A stretch of 38,049 bases of DNA from an uncultured Alphaproteobacteria bacterium (GTDB lineage Bacteria > Pseudomonadota > Alphaproteobacteria > Rhizobiales > Aestuariivirgaceae). Location: positions 1 to 38,049 of the forward strand of contig CALMWF010000029.1 in assembly GCA_937873445.1 (NCBI GenBank), read 5' to 3'. Position 1 is the first letter of the stretch. Each line of letters opens with the position of its first letter. This document shows, one piece after another, positions 13,573 through 22,414 of this stretch. The position numbers and the translations under genes were made by a program. A model generated the notes under the pieces. That model was not told where the DNA came from. It ran no database searches and was given only the letters and a program-made list of their open reading frames with translations.

Positions 13573-14946
13573 ATGAAACCCACCATTGCCATTCTCGGCC
13601 GGCCCAATGTCGGCAAGTCCACGCTGTTCAACCGGCTGGTGGGGCGCAAGATTGCGCTGGTCGATGACCAGCCCGGCGTGACCCGCGACCGGCGCGAGGG
13701 CGAGGGGCAGATTGGCGACCTGCATTTCCGGGTGTTTGACACGGCGGGGCTGGATGATGCCCGGCGCGGCAGTCTGGAGCAGCGCATGAGCGCTCAGGCC
13801 GAGGCGGCGGTGGCCGAGGCCGATCTGGTCTTCTTCGTCATTGACGCGCGCGCCGGGGTGACGCCCACCGACGAACAGTTTGCCCAGCGCATCCGCCGCA
13901 TGGGCAAGCCCGTGGCGCTGGTGGCCAACAAGGCCGAAGGCCGCGCGGCAGAGGCCGGGCTGGCCGAGGCCTTTGCCCTGGGCTTCGGGGCGCCTCTGGC
14001 CGTTTCCGCCGAACATGGCGAGGGGCTGGACCAGCTTTACGACGTGATTGCGCCGCTGGTGGGCGAGGCACCCGACGCCGAGGAGGACGCAGCGGAATCC
14101 GAGGAGGATGACGAGGCCTATCGCAAGCGGCCCCTGCGGCTGGCCATCATCGGCCAGCCCAATGCCGGCAAGTCCACCCTGGTCAACACGCTTCTGGGCG
14201 AGGAGCGCATGCTGACGGGGCCGGAGGCGGGCATCACGCGTGATGCCATTGCCACCGACTGGAACTGGCAGGGCCGCCCCATCAAGCTGTGGGACACGGC
14301 GGGCATCCGGCGCAAGTCCAAGGTTACCGGCAAGATCGAGAAGCTCGCTGTGTCGGATGCGCTGCGCGCCATCCGCTTTGCCGACTGCGTCATCGTGCTC
14401 ATCGACGCTTCCATGAAGATCGAGCGTCAGGATCTGGCGCTGGCCGATCTGGTGGCGCGCGAGGGCCGGGCGGTGGTGCTGGCCCTGTCGAAATGGGACG
14501 CGGTGGAGGAAAAGCAGAAGACGCTGGCCGAGGTGAACAGCGACCTTGAAGACGTGCTGCCGGAAATCCGCGGCGTGCCGGTGGTGACGCTGTCGGCCAA
14601 ACAGGAAAAGGGCCTGGACAAGCTGATGAACGCCGTGTTCGCCACGGTGGAAAAGTGGAATGCCCGCATTCCGACCTCGCAGGTGAACCGCTGGCTGGAG
14701 GGCGCGCTGGCGCGCAACCCGCCGCCTGCCCCCTCGGGCCGCCGCATCAAGATCCGCTATGCCACCCAGGCCTCAACCCGGCCGCCCACCTTCGCCATCT
14801 TCGGCAATCAATTGTCGAAGCTGCCGGAGAGCTATACGCGCTATCTGATGAACGGCCTGCGCCAGGACTTCGATCTCGGCGGCGTTCCCATTCGCTTCAG
14901 CCTGCGCGGCGGACGCAATCCCTTCGACCGGGAGAAGCGCCGTTAA
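13573..14946 (+). CDS. der: Ribosome biogenesis GTPase Der (EngA)
   Basis: Der is an essential tandem GTPase for 50S subunit maturation. Both G domains are visible in the 457-residue product: G1 GRPNVGKST (about 9-17), G3 DTAG and G4 NKAE in the first; G1 GQPNAGKST (about 194-202), G3 DTAG and G4 SKWD in the second. A C-terminal KH-like domain follows, with IKIRYATQASTRPPTFAIFG. The linker between G domains is acidic (EEDAAESEEDDE), common in alphaproteobacterial Der. It is followed by convergent genes with only 38 bp between stops. Confidence 0.96.
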   Translation: MKPTIAILGRPNVGKSTLFNRLVGRKIALVDDQPGVTRDRREGEGQIGDLHFRVFDTAGLDDARRGSLEQRMSAQAEAAVAEADLVFFVIDARAGVTPTDEQFAQRIRRMGKPVALVANKAEGRAAEAGLAEAFALGFGAPLAVSAEHGEGLDQLYDVIAPLVGEAPDAEEDAAESEEDDEAYRKRPLRLAIIGQPNAGKSTLVNTLLGEERMLTGPEAGITRDAIATDWNWQGRPIKLWDTAGIRRKSKVTGKIEKLAVSDALRAIRFADCVIVLIDASMKIERQDLALADLVAREGRAVVLALSKWDAVEEKQKTLAEVNSDLEDVLPEIRGVPVVTLSAKQEKGLDKLMNAVFATVEKWNARIPTSQVNRWLEGALARNPPPAPSGRRIKIRYATQASTRPPTFAIFGNQLSKLPESYTRYLMNGLRQDFDLGGVPIRFSLRGGRNPFDREKRR

Positions 14947-14984
14947 TTGCCGCCGCGCTTTTTCTTTCGTGCCGCTGATCGCCG

Positions 14985-15725
14985 TCAAATACCCGGCACA
15001 TCCGGGGCAAGGCCGCCCTTGGCGAACTGCCACACCGCGCCATTGTCGGTGAAGTCCGGCGCACACATGGCCAGCAATTGTGCGGCCACGTCCTCTGGCG
15101 TGGGCAGCGTCAGCGGGTCTTCGCCCGGCATGGCCTGGGCGCGCATCTTGGTGCGCACCGGGCCGGGGTTGAAGCAGTTGGCGCGCACCGGGGTGGTGGC
15201 AATCTCGCCGGCATAGGTTTTGACCAGCGCCTCCAGGGCCGCCTTGGACACGGAATAGGGCCCCCAATAGGGCCGGCACTTGCGCGCTGCCGCCGAGGTC
15301 ACAAACACGGCGCGGCCGGCCTCGCTCTGGCGCAGCAGCGGGTCGAGCGAGCGGATGAGACGGTAATTGACCGTCACATTGATGGCCATCACATCGTCCC
15401 ACATTTTCGGGTCGGCATGGGTGATGGGGGTGAGCTTGCCGAGAATGCCGGCATTGCCGACGAGAATGTCGAGCTTCTTCCAGCGTTCGAAGATCACCGC
15501 GCCCAGCCGGTCGATGGCCGGCGTGTCGGTGAGATTGAGCGGCACCAGTGTGGCGGTATTGCCGAGCTTGCGGATGTCGTCGTCAAGTTCGGTGAGGCCG
15601 CCTTCGGTGCGGGCCACGGCAATGACATGGGCCCCCTCCCGCGCCAGACCGAGCGCAATGGCGCGGCCCAGGCCGCGCGAGGCGCCGGTGACAAGGGCAA
15701 TCCGGTCTTGAAAACGCTTGGCCAT
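14985..15725 (-). CDS. SDR family oxidoreductase
   Basis: The 246-residue protein is a classical short-chain dehydrogenase: TGASRGLGRAIALG (Rossmann Gly motif, about 12-25), NAGILG, VFVTSAA with the catalytic Ser, and YWGPYSVSKAAL with Tyr and Lys of Y-x-x-x-K. The substrate is unknown. It begins inside the purF stop (ATGA) and is probably translated with purF. Downstream of cvpA-purF this SDR gene is a recurrent neighbour in alphaproteobacteria. The start at 15725 is chosen over a longer frame that would overlap purF by 90 bases. Confidence 0.9.
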   Translation of the reverse strand: MAKRFQDRIALVTGASRGLGRAIALGLAREGAHVIAVARTEGGLTELDDDIRKLGNTATLVPLNLTDTPAIDRLGAVIFERWKKLDILVGNAGILGKLTPITHADPKMWDDVMAINVTVNYRLIRSLDPLLRQSEAGRAVFVTSAAARKCRPYWGPYSVSKAALEALVKTYAGEIATTPVRANCFNPGPVRTKMRAQAMPGEDPLTLPTPEDVAAQLLAMCAPDFTDNGAVWQFAKGGLAPDVPGI

Positions 15726-17179
15726 CAGCCCGCCTCCGCCAGCAGTGACAATTGCTGGCGGGCCGCCTCGCCGGAGAGATCGGTGAGGTGGGTGGGATAG
15801 TCGCCGGTGAAGCAATGGTCGGTGAATTGCGGTCGGCTGCTGTCGCGGTGGTCGTAACCCACCGAGCGATAGATGCCGTCCACCGACAGGAAGGCAAGCG
15901 AGGTGACGCCGATATATTCGCGCATCTCGTCAAGCGTATGGGTGGCGGCCAGCAGCGCCTTCTGTTCCGGCGTGTCGATGCCGTAGAAATCCGGGTGGCG
16001 GATGGGCGGCGAGGAAATGCGCATGTGCACCTCGCGGGCGCCTGCATCATACATCATGCGCACGATCTTCACCGAAGTGGTGCCGCGCACGATGGAGTCA
16101 TCCAGCAGCACCACGCGCTTGCCCGCCAGCACCGGCTTGTTGGCCGAGTGTTTCAGCTTCACGCCCAGCGAACGGATGGTCTGGGTCGGCTCGATGAAGG
16201 TGCGGCCGACATAATGGTTGCGGATGATGCCGAGCTCAAAGGGAATGCCGGTCTCCTGGGCATAGCCCAGGGCGGCGGGCACGCCGGAGTCCGGAATGGG
16301 CACCACCACATCGGCCTCGGCCGGGCTTTCGATGGCCAGCTGGCGGCCCATCTGCTTGCGCACTTCATAGACCGAGCGGCCGCCGAGAATGGAATCGGGC
16401 CGGGAGAAATAAATGTACTCAAAGATGCAGGGCCGGGCCGGCTGCCGGGGGAAGGGGCGGAGCGATTCAATGCCGTCATCGGTGATGATGACCACCTCGC
16501 CATTCTCGATTTCGCGGACAAAGCGCGCGCCGATGATGTCGAGGGCGCAGGTTTCGGAACAGAGGATATGGGCGCCGTTCAGTTCACCCAGGATGAGCGG
16601 GCGGATGCCAAGAGGGTCGCGCGCGCCAATCAGCTTCTTGTTGGTGAGGGCCACCAGCGCATAGGCCCCCTCAAGCTGGCGCAGCGCATCGATGAAACGT
16701 TCCACCGTGCGGCCCTTCTGCGAGCGCGCCACCAGATGCAGGATGACTTCGGTGTCCGAGGTGGACTGGCAGATGGCGCCATTGGCAATGAGCTGCTGGC
16801 GCAGGGTGAGGCCATTGGTGAGATTGCCGTTGTGGGCCACCGCAAAGCCACCCTGAACCAGTTCGGCAAAGAGCGGCTGAACATTGCGCAGAATGGTTCC
16901 GCCGGTGGTGGAGTAGCGGACATGGCCCAGCGCCACATTGCCCTTCAGCCGGGCGATGGTGGAGGCCTTGGAGAACTGATCGCCGACCAGACCCATACGG
17001 CGTTCGGAATGGAAGCGCCCGCCATCGAAGGAGACGATGCCCGCTGCCTCCTGGCCGCGGTGCTGCAGGGCGTGCAGGCCCAGGGCGGTCAGGGCCGCGG
17101 CATCGGGGTGGCCGAATATGCCGAAGACGCCACACTCTTCACGCAGGGTGTCGCCATCAAGGTCGAAATCGAAGGTCAT
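15725..17179 (-). CDS. purF: Amidophosphoribosyltransferase
   Basis: PurF transfers glutamine-derived ammonia to PRPP and makes phosphoribosylamine, the first step of purine synthesis. The 484-residue product has an N-terminal propeptide of 15 residues and the nucleophilic Cys16 (EECGVFGIFG). The glutaminase domain continues with HALQHRGQEAAGI, GHVRYSTTGG, QPLFAE and FAVAHNGNL. The phosphoribosyltransferase domain has VVLLDDSIVRGTTS, the PRPP-binding motif. Its start overlaps the cvpA stop by 4 bp. Confidence 0.96.
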   Translation of the reverse strand: MTFDFDLDGDTLREECGVFGIFGHPDAAALTALGLHALQHRGQEAAGIVSFDGGRFHSERRMGLVGDQFSKASTIARLKGNVALGHVRYSTTGGTILRNVQPLFAELVQGGFAVAHNGNLTNGLTLRQQLIANGAICQSTSDTEVILHLVARSQKGRTVERFIDALRQLEGAYALVALTNKKLIGARDPLGIRPLILGELNGAHILCSETCALDIIGARFVREIENGEVVIITDDGIESLRPFPRQPARPCIFEYIYFSRPDSILGGRSVYEVRKQMGRQLAIESPAEADVVVPIPDSGVPAALGYAQETGIPFELGIIRNHYVGRTFIEPTQTIRSLGVKLKHSANKPVLAGKRVVLLDDSIVRGTTSVKIVRMMYDAGAREVHMRISSPPIRHPDFYGIDTPEQKALLAATHTLDEMREYIGVTSLAFLSVDGIYRSVGYDHRDSSRPQFTDHCFTGDYPTHLTDLSGEAARQQLSLLAEAG

Positions 17180-17874
17180 TGGCCTGTGCTTTGTCCGAAG
17201 GAGGGGGTGGCAGGGGCGGGGGCTTGCGGCTTGGCGCCGGTGCCCTCGATCAGATTGTCGAGTCCCTGGGTCTGGCCCGGCTGATAGCCGGTTTCAGGCT
17301 GGGGCGCGGGGGCTGCGTCATCCGTCGTGGCGGGTGGGGCGGCGGAGTCGGGGGTCACCATCAGCGCGGAATTGGCCAGCGTTTCCTGAATGGACGGTGG
17401 CATGAAGTCGGTGAGGGCGGTGGCGGCGGCGCGCAGCAGCGGCAGCGACCTGGCGTTCCTGATCCAGTCCTCCTGCTTTTCGGCCGGCACCAGCCAGCCG
17501 TAGAACAGGTAGGCAATGACCACCAGCAGAAAGCCGCGCGCCAGGCCGTAGAGGAAGCCGATGGTGCGGTCGAAGGCACCGGCAGCGGAATCCACCACCC
17601 GGTCCGACAGGCGCACACTGATGACCGACACGATGATGAGGACGAGGATGAAGGCCAGCGCCGCCACGGCGATTTTCGCCAGATCCTCCTTGCCGAGCAG
17701 CGGGGTCATCATGTCAACCAGGGACTTCTGCTGCATGGCATACCAGGCGCCGGCGGCGGCCAGCCCCCAGGCCACCAGCGACAGCACTTCGCGGGTGAAG
17801 CCGCGGGCCAGGGCCAGAAGGCCGGAAATCAGCATGATGCCGATGAGAATGAGATCGAGCAGTTGGAAGGGCAT
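17176..17874 (-). CDS. cvpA: CvpA family membrane protein
   Basis: The 232-residue product has the CvpA layout of four hydrophobic segments: LDLILIGIMLISGLLALARG with the family's RGF (about 24-26), LSLVAWGLAAAGAWYAM, VAALAFILVLIIVSVISV, and GFLYGLARGFLLVVIAYLFY. E. coli CvpA is 162 residues; the extra length here is a Pro/Ala-rich, probably disordered C-terminal tail (from about residue 175). CvpA is needed for colicin V production and affects envelope stress tolerance. It overlaps purF by 4 bp, a linkage that is usual. Confidence 0.9.
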   Translation of the reverse strand: MPFQLLDLILIGIMLISGLLALARGFTREVLSLVAWGLAAAGAWYAMQQKSLVDMMTPLLGKEDLAKIAVAALAFILVLIIVSVISVRLSDRVVDSAAGAFDRTIGFLYGLARGFLLVVIAYLFYGWLVPAEKQEDWIRNARSLPLLRAAATALTDFMPPSIQETLANSALMVTPDSAAPPATTDDAAPAPQPETGYQPGQTQGLDNLIEGTGAKPQAPAPATPSFGQSTGQ

Positions 17875-17975
17875 GTCCGCCTCGGTCGTGAGCGCTCCTT
17901 ATAGAGAGGATTCCCAGCCTGTTCCACAACATGTTTGGGGCGCCAGCAAGGCCGCCCGGTGCCGGTGCGGCAGCT

Positions 17976-19361
17976 TCAGGCGATGCGGCGCAGACCCCGG
18001 TTCTGGGCGGCGGCCCAGGCGGTCAGGTCGGCAACGTTTTCCAGGGCCTTGACGGCGATTCCGGGTGCGGCGGGCGTCTCGCCCGCCGCCGCCATGACCG
18101 CGGCGCTGAAACCCAGCTTGCCGGCTTCCTTGAGGCGCGCCTCGGTCTGGCCCACGGGGCGCACTGCCCCCGACAGGGCAATTTCGCCGAACAGAACCGT
18201 GCCGGGCGGGATGACCGTGTCGGTCATGGAGGAGAGCAGGGCGGCGGCCACGGCCAGATCGGCGGCGGGTTCGCGCAGTTTCAGCCCGCCTGCTACGTTG
18301 AGGTAGACATCGCTCTGGCCAAAGGCAATGCCGGCGCGGGCTTCAAGTACGGCCAGAATCATGGCCAGCCGGTTGCCGTCCCAGCCCACGGTGGTGCGGC
18401 GCGGCGTGCCGAGCGGCGAAGGTGAAACCAGGGCCTGCACCTCGATGAGCAGCGGGCGGGTGCCCTCCAGCCCGGCTAGCACGGCGGTGCCGGGGGTGGG
18501 GCGGGCATCATGCCCCAGGAACAGGCGCGAGGGGTTTGCCACCTCGCGCAGGCCGCCGTCCGACATTTCGAACACGCCAATTTCATCAGTGGGGCCAAAA
18601 CGGTTTTTCACCGCCCGCAGAATGCGGAACTGGTGCCCGCGGTCACCCTCGAAATAGAGCACGGTATCAACCATGTGCTCGATGAGCTTCGGTCCGGCGA
18701 TCTGGCCGTCCTTGGTGACATGACCGACCAGCAGCAGGGCGGTGCCCTTCTGCTTGGCGAAACGGATCAGGGCCTCGGACCCCGCCTTGAGCTGGGACAC
18801 GGTGCCAGGGGCCGCCTCGACCACCGGCGACCACAGGGTCTGGATGGAATCAATGACGGCAAGGGCCGGAGGCTCCCCCTCGCTCATGGTGGCAATGATG
18901 TCGGACACATTGGTTTCGGTGGCGAGCAGAACATTGGCATCGGCAAGACCAAGACGCTCGGCGCGCAGCCGGATCTGGGCCACCGCTTCCTCGCCCGAAA
19001 CATAGACGACGCGCCGCCCCCGGCGGGCCAGTGCCGCCAGGGCCTGCAGCAGCAGGGTGGATTTGCCAATGCCGGGGTCGCCGCCGATCAGCACGCCGGA
19101 GCCGGGAACAAAGCCGCCGCCCGCCACCCGGTCCAGTTCAGCGAGGCCGGTTTCAATGCGCGGCGGGGCGGCGTCCTCGCCCTTCAGGCCGACAAGACGG
19201 CTGGGCCGCCCCTTGGGAAGTCTGACCCCCTTGGCACCGGAGGCCGGGGCAGCCCCGCGCTCTTCGCTGATGGTGTTCCAGGAGTCACAGGCATCACAGT
19301 GGCCCGACCATTTGTGGGTCACGGCACCGCAACTTTGGCAGACGAACTGGCTTTTAGACAT
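17976..19361 (-). CDS. radA: DNA repair protein RadA
   Basis: RadA (Sms) is a RecA-related ATPase that promotes branch migration in recombination. The 461-residue product starts MSKSQFVCQSCGAVTHKWSG and has a C4 zinc finger (Cys8, Cys11, Cys25, Cys28). Walker A GGDPGIGKSTLLLQ follows (about 92-105), then the RadA-specific KNRFGPTDEIGVFEM and a Lon-protease-like C-terminal domain. The start at 19361 is favoured because it matches the usual MxKxxxxFxCxxCG opening; a longer frame adds eight residues of non-family sequence. It is the first gene of a minus-strand run radA-cvpA-purF-SDR with a 101-bp gap before cvpA. Confidence 0.96.
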   Translation of the reverse strand: MSKSQFVCQSCGAVTHKWSGHCDACDSWNTISEERGAAPASGAKGVRLPKGRPSRLVGLKGEDAAPPRIETGLAELDRVAGGGFVPGSGVLIGGDPGIGKSTLLLQALAALARRGRRVVYVSGEEAVAQIRLRAERLGLADANVLLATETNVSDIIATMSEGEPPALAVIDSIQTLWSPVVEAAPGTVSQLKAGSEALIRFAKQKGTALLLVGHVTKDGQIAGPKLIEHMVDTVLYFEGDRGHQFRILRAVKNRFGPTDEIGVFEMSDGGLREVANPSRLFLGHDARPTPGTAVLAGLEGTRPLLIEVQALVSPSPLGTPRRTTVGWDGNRLAMILAVLEARAGIAFGQSDVYLNVAGGLKLREPAADLAVAAALLSSMTDTVIPPGTVLFGEIALSGAVRPVGQTEARLKEAGKLGFSAAVMAAAGETPAAPGIAVKALENVADLTAWAAAQNRGLRRIA

Positions 19362-19517
19362 AGCCGATACATAACAGGAACACATGGGGAACGCAAGCCC
19401 CAGTCTTTGATCGATATTAAGGCCCTGAAAAGGTGTTGTGATACAATCCCGTACAACCGGGAGAATTAAAGCGGCCAGACTTCTGGCTGATGCAGATTTC
19501 GTGACATTATTGGGGGA

Positions 19518-19886
19518 ATGATGACGGCATTGCCGGAGAAATTAGACCGGACGCCACTGGTGAACCGTGCGCTCAACACGGTTCTTGTTGCCGAGGGCAG
19601 GATCATTCTGTGTTTTGGCCGGCACCGGGAAATCAGGCTGTTCAGGGATTTCATCCTGACCCGGCCCAGTGACCCCGGCTTTCTGTGCACGGTGAGTGTC
19701 GCCCACCCGCCGGGCACGCTGTTCAGCCTGCTGAGCGGGCGGCTGAGCCATTTTGGAGTGGCGGACGAAAACGGCGAAAGCAACTTCACCATCAGCTTCA
19801 ATGGCGGCTGCACCATCACCATGCCTATCGAGGCAGGGCACCGGTCTGCCGAAGTGGTGGTGCCGGGGCACACCTATCGGGTGTGA
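19518..19886 (+). CDS. Orphan hypothetical protein
   Basis: The 122-residue product begins MMTALPEKLDRTPLVNRALN. It contains LVAEGRIILCFGRHREIRLF, a beta-rich stretch around FTISFNGGCTITMPIEAGHR and a closing VVVPGHTYRV. GGGGGA lies just upstream of the ATG. I see no known family. It overlaps the convergent amidohydrolase by 13 bp at the 3' ends. A TGATACAAT extended -10 element at 19439-19447 could drive it. The reverse-strand frame over the same bases looks like a shadow. Confidence 0.55.
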   Translation: MMTALPEKLDRTPLVNRALNTVLVAEGRIILCFGRHREIRLFRDFILTRPSDPGFLCTVSVAHPPGTLFSLLSGRLSHFGVADENGESNFTISFNGGCTITMPIEAGHRSAEVVVPGHTYRV

Positions 19887-21550
19887 GAGTCCGCTTCAAA
19901 GGACACGCGGCCATCGCAGACGGTCAGCACCGGCTTGACCATGCCCAGCTCCTCCGGCGGCGTGGCTTCCAGATCGCGGTCGAGCACCACCACATCGGCC
20001 AGATAGCCGGGGGCAAGCCGGCCCTTGCGGTCCTCGCTGAACTCGCACCAGGCACCACCCGCCGTGAAGCCGTGGAGCGCCTCCATCAGGCTTTGCGCCT
20101 GGGGCGGGCAATCGGCGGTCAGCGGCCGCTGGGTCATGGCCGCCTGCATGCCGAGGTAGGGACTTAACGGCGACACCGGCCAGTCGGAGGAGAAGGCAAT
20201 TCTGGCCCCGGCCTGGCGCAGCGTGTTCCAGGCATAGGACATGGGCAGCTTGCGGCCAAGCCGCGACAGGCACGGCTCCAGTGCCGCCCCCGGCACGCCA
20301 AGGCCGACGATGGGCTGAAGCGAGGCCACCACCCCCAGTTCGGCCAGGCGCGGCACATCGGCGGGGTCAATGACTTCGATATGCTCGATGCGGTGGCGCG
20401 AGTCGCGCGCGCCATTGGCCCGGCGCGCCGCCGCATAGCCGTCAAGGGTGCGGCGCACGCCGCCGTCGCCGATGGCATGGACGGAAATCTGCATGCCGTG
20501 AGCGTCGATGCGGGTGGCCACCTCGTTGAACTGGGCGGCGGTGAACAGGGGGGCACCACGATTGCCCGGCGCACCGGGATAATCGTCGAGCATGAGGGCA
20601 GTCATGGATTCAAGCACGCCGTCCATGAAGATCTTCACCCGGCGGCACCACAGCATGTCGTCGTTGTAGCGGGCGCGCATGGCCACCGCCTCGTCGACGC
20701 GGGCGGTTTCAAAGTAGTTCTTCTGATGGAAGGGCACCTCGACCCTGGCAATGAGGTCGTCGCGCTGGCGCAGGCCATCGAGCAGTTCAAGCTGATACCA
20801 GTTGCCGTCCATGTTGTGCAGCGTGGTGATGCCAAGCGAGGCGGCATAGTCCAGGCCCTTCTTCATCAAGGCCATGTCGGTGGCGCGCTGGGCGGCGGTG
20901 GCGGGCGGCACGGGGTTTTCGCCGGTGGTCATGCCCAGCCATTCGCGCCCGCCGGTGGGGGTCAGGGCCAGCACGGGGTTGAAGGCGGCGGCCTCGCGCA
21001 GTTCGCCCGTGGCCAGGCCCTCGGCGTCCAGCACCACCTCATTGCCGGGGGGCAGGGTGGCACCGCGCATCAGGCCCGCCTGGTGCAGCGCCCGGGTGTT
21101 GGCCCAGACGGTGTGATGGTCAAAGCAGATCATGATGAAGGGCCGGTCCGGCACAATTTCATCCATGGCCTGGCGGGTGATGGGGCGGCTGCCGAAACTG
21201 GTATGGGCAGCCCCGTTGACGACGATCACGGCGTCGTTCGGATGGGCCTTTGCATATTGAGAAATTGAGTCTGATACAGCACGGAAGCCATTGATATTAT
21301 TTATCATATGGCTGTCTAGTTCGACCGCTCCGCCGAACAGGTGCAGGTGGCTTTCAATGATGCCGGGAATGACCGAGGCGCCGCGCGCGTCAACCACGCG
21401 GGTGCGCGGCCCGCACAGGCCCGCCACATCGTCATCGCTGCCCATGGCGACAATGCGGTTTCCGGCCACGGCCAGCGCCTGCGGGCGGCGGGCGGAGCCA
21501 TCCATGCTGATGATGCGGGCATTGTTGATGATGAGGTCGGCGGGTTTCAT
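19874..21550 (-). CDS. YtcJ-like amidohydrolase (amidohydrolase_3)
   Basis: The 558-residue protein begins MKPADLIINNARIISMDGSA, the usual opening strand of YtcJ/NfdA-type amidohydrolases. Metal-binding and active-site elements are SVIPGIIESHLHLFG (HxH, about 65), RRVKIFMDGVLES with the bridging lysine, ISVHAIGDGGVRRTLD, and AFSSDWPVSP with the catalytic Asp. RIEHIE is present. NfdA-type members hydrolyse N-substituted formamides; a substrate for this one cannot be given. A run of slightly lower GC at about 21255-21310 (SISQYAKAHPN... INNINGF) stands out but is in frame. Confidence 0.88.
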   Translation of the reverse strand: MKPADLIINNARIISMDGSARRPQALAVAGNRIVAMGSDDDVAGLCGPRTRVVDARGASVIPGIIESHLHLFGGAVELDSHMINNINGFRAVSDSISQYAKAHPNDAVIVVNGAAHTSFGSRPITRQAMDEIVPDRPFIMICFDHHTVWANTRALHQAGLMRGATLPPGNEVVLDAEGLATGELREAAAFNPVLALTPTGGREWLGMTTGENPVPPATAAQRATDMALMKKGLDYAASLGITTLHNMDGNWYQLELLDGLRQRDDLIARVEVPFHQKNYFETARVDEAVAMRARYNDDMLWCRRVKIFMDGVLESMTALMLDDYPGAPGNRGAPLFTAAQFNEVATRIDAHGMQISVHAIGDGGVRRTLDGYAAARRANGARDSRHRIEHIEVIDPADVPRLAELGVVASLQPIVGLGVPGAALEPCLSRLGRKLPMSYAWNTLRQAGARIAFSSDWPVSPLSPYLGMQAAMTQRPLTADCPPQAQSLMEALHGFTAGGAWCEFSEDRKGRLAPGYLADVVVLDRDLEATPPEELGMVKPVLTVCDGRVSFEADSHTR

Positions 21551-21581
21551 GTCGGCGTTTCCTGCGGGCTTTTTATCACAA

Positions 21582-21605
21582 TGCCCGGCGCGGGCGCGCC
21601 CGGCA
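21582..21605. repeat. Near-perfect GC-rich inverted repeat
   Basis: A 24-base element beginning TGCCCGGCGC and ending GCGCCCGGCA folds on itself with two mismatched positions. It lies between the mlaF stop and the amidohydrolase start, both on the minus strand, so it could reduce read-through from mlaEF. No T-run follows. Confidence 0.4.
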
Positions 21606-21637
21606 AGGTCCGCCCCGGCGGCACCCTTAAGTCCAGA

Positions 21638-22414
21638 TCAGGCCTTCAGCACATCCATCTGGATGGGGCCTTCGGCGCGGCCGTGGATGAACTGCTCCAC
21701 ATAGGCATTGCCGGAATGGTCAACCGCGGCGGCCGCACCCTGCCAGATGATGCGGCCCTTGTGGATCATGGCAATGTCGTCGGCGATCTTGCGGGCCGAG
21801 GCCATGTCATGGGTGATGGAAATGGCGGTGGCGCCCAGGCGCTTCACGCAGTCGACGATCAGGTTGTTAATGACATCGGCCATGATGGGGTCAAGACCGG
21901 TTGTCGGCTCGTCAAAGAAGATGATTTCCGGGTCGGCGGCAATGGCGCGGGCGAGGGCAACGCGCTTTTGCATGCCGCCGGACAGTTCGGCGGGGTAAAG
22001 CCTGCCGACATCGGCGGCAAGCCCCACCTGGCCCAGCTTGGCCACGGCGATGTCACGCGCCTTGGCGCGGTCCATGCGGCGGCCCTGCATGAGGCCGAAG
22101 GCCACATTCTCCCAGACCGGAAGCGAGTCAAAGAGGGCCGCCCCCTGAAACAGCATGCCGAAGCGGGCAAGAAAACGGTCGCGCTCCTCACCCTTCAGGC
22201 CCACGGCATTTTCGCCCGCCACCTCGATGACGCCGCCATCGGGACGAAGCAGGCCGAGGATGCATTTGATGAGCACCGACTTGCCGGTGCCGGAACCGCC
22301 GATGACCACCAGCGAACGGCCCTTGGGCACGGCCAGGTCGACGCCGTTCAGCACAGGCTTCGGGCCGAAGCTTTTCGTCACATTCTGGAGGAGGATGTGG
22401 GGGCTCACGCTCAT
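21638..22414 (-). CDS. mlaF: MlaF-like lipid-transport ABC ATP-binding protein
   Basis: The product (258 residues from the ATG at 22414; a GTG one codon earlier is also possible) is a complete ABC ATPase: Walker A GGSGTGKSVLIK (about 39-50), Q-loop LFQGAALFDSL, signature LSGGMQKRVALARA, Walker B EIIFFDEPTTGLDP and H-loop SITHDM. The Q-loop QGAALFDSL and GGSGTGKSV belong to the MlaF/MCE branch. Mla keeps outer membrane asymmetry by moving phospholipids. Its start overlaps the mlaE stop. No MCE-domain (mlaD) or mlaC gene lies in the window. Confidence 0.88.
   Translation of the reverse strand: MSVSPHILLQNVTKSFGPKPVLNGVDLAVPKGRSLVVIGGSGTGKSVLIKCILGLLRPDGGVIEVAGENAVGLKGEERDRFLARFGMLFQGAALFDSLPVWENVAFGLMQGRRMDRAKARDIAVAKLGQVGLAADVGRLYPAELSGGMQKRVALARAIAADPEIIFFDEPTTGLDPIMADVINNLIVDCVKRLGATAISITHDMASARKIADDIAMIHKGRIIWQGAAAAVDHSGNAYVEQFIHGRAEGPIQMDVLKA

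Noticed and set aside
15752-17284. 510-residue open frame on the plus strand opposite purF
   Set aside because: It mirrors purF, whose catalytic motifs are intact on the minus strand. Long antisense frames are common in GC-rich coding DNA, and the translation shows no domain.
19466-19873. 135-residue minus-strand frame over the orphan gene
   Set aside because: It lacks a ribosome site and its composition (many Ser, Arg and Pro) looks like a shadow of the plus-strand ORF.
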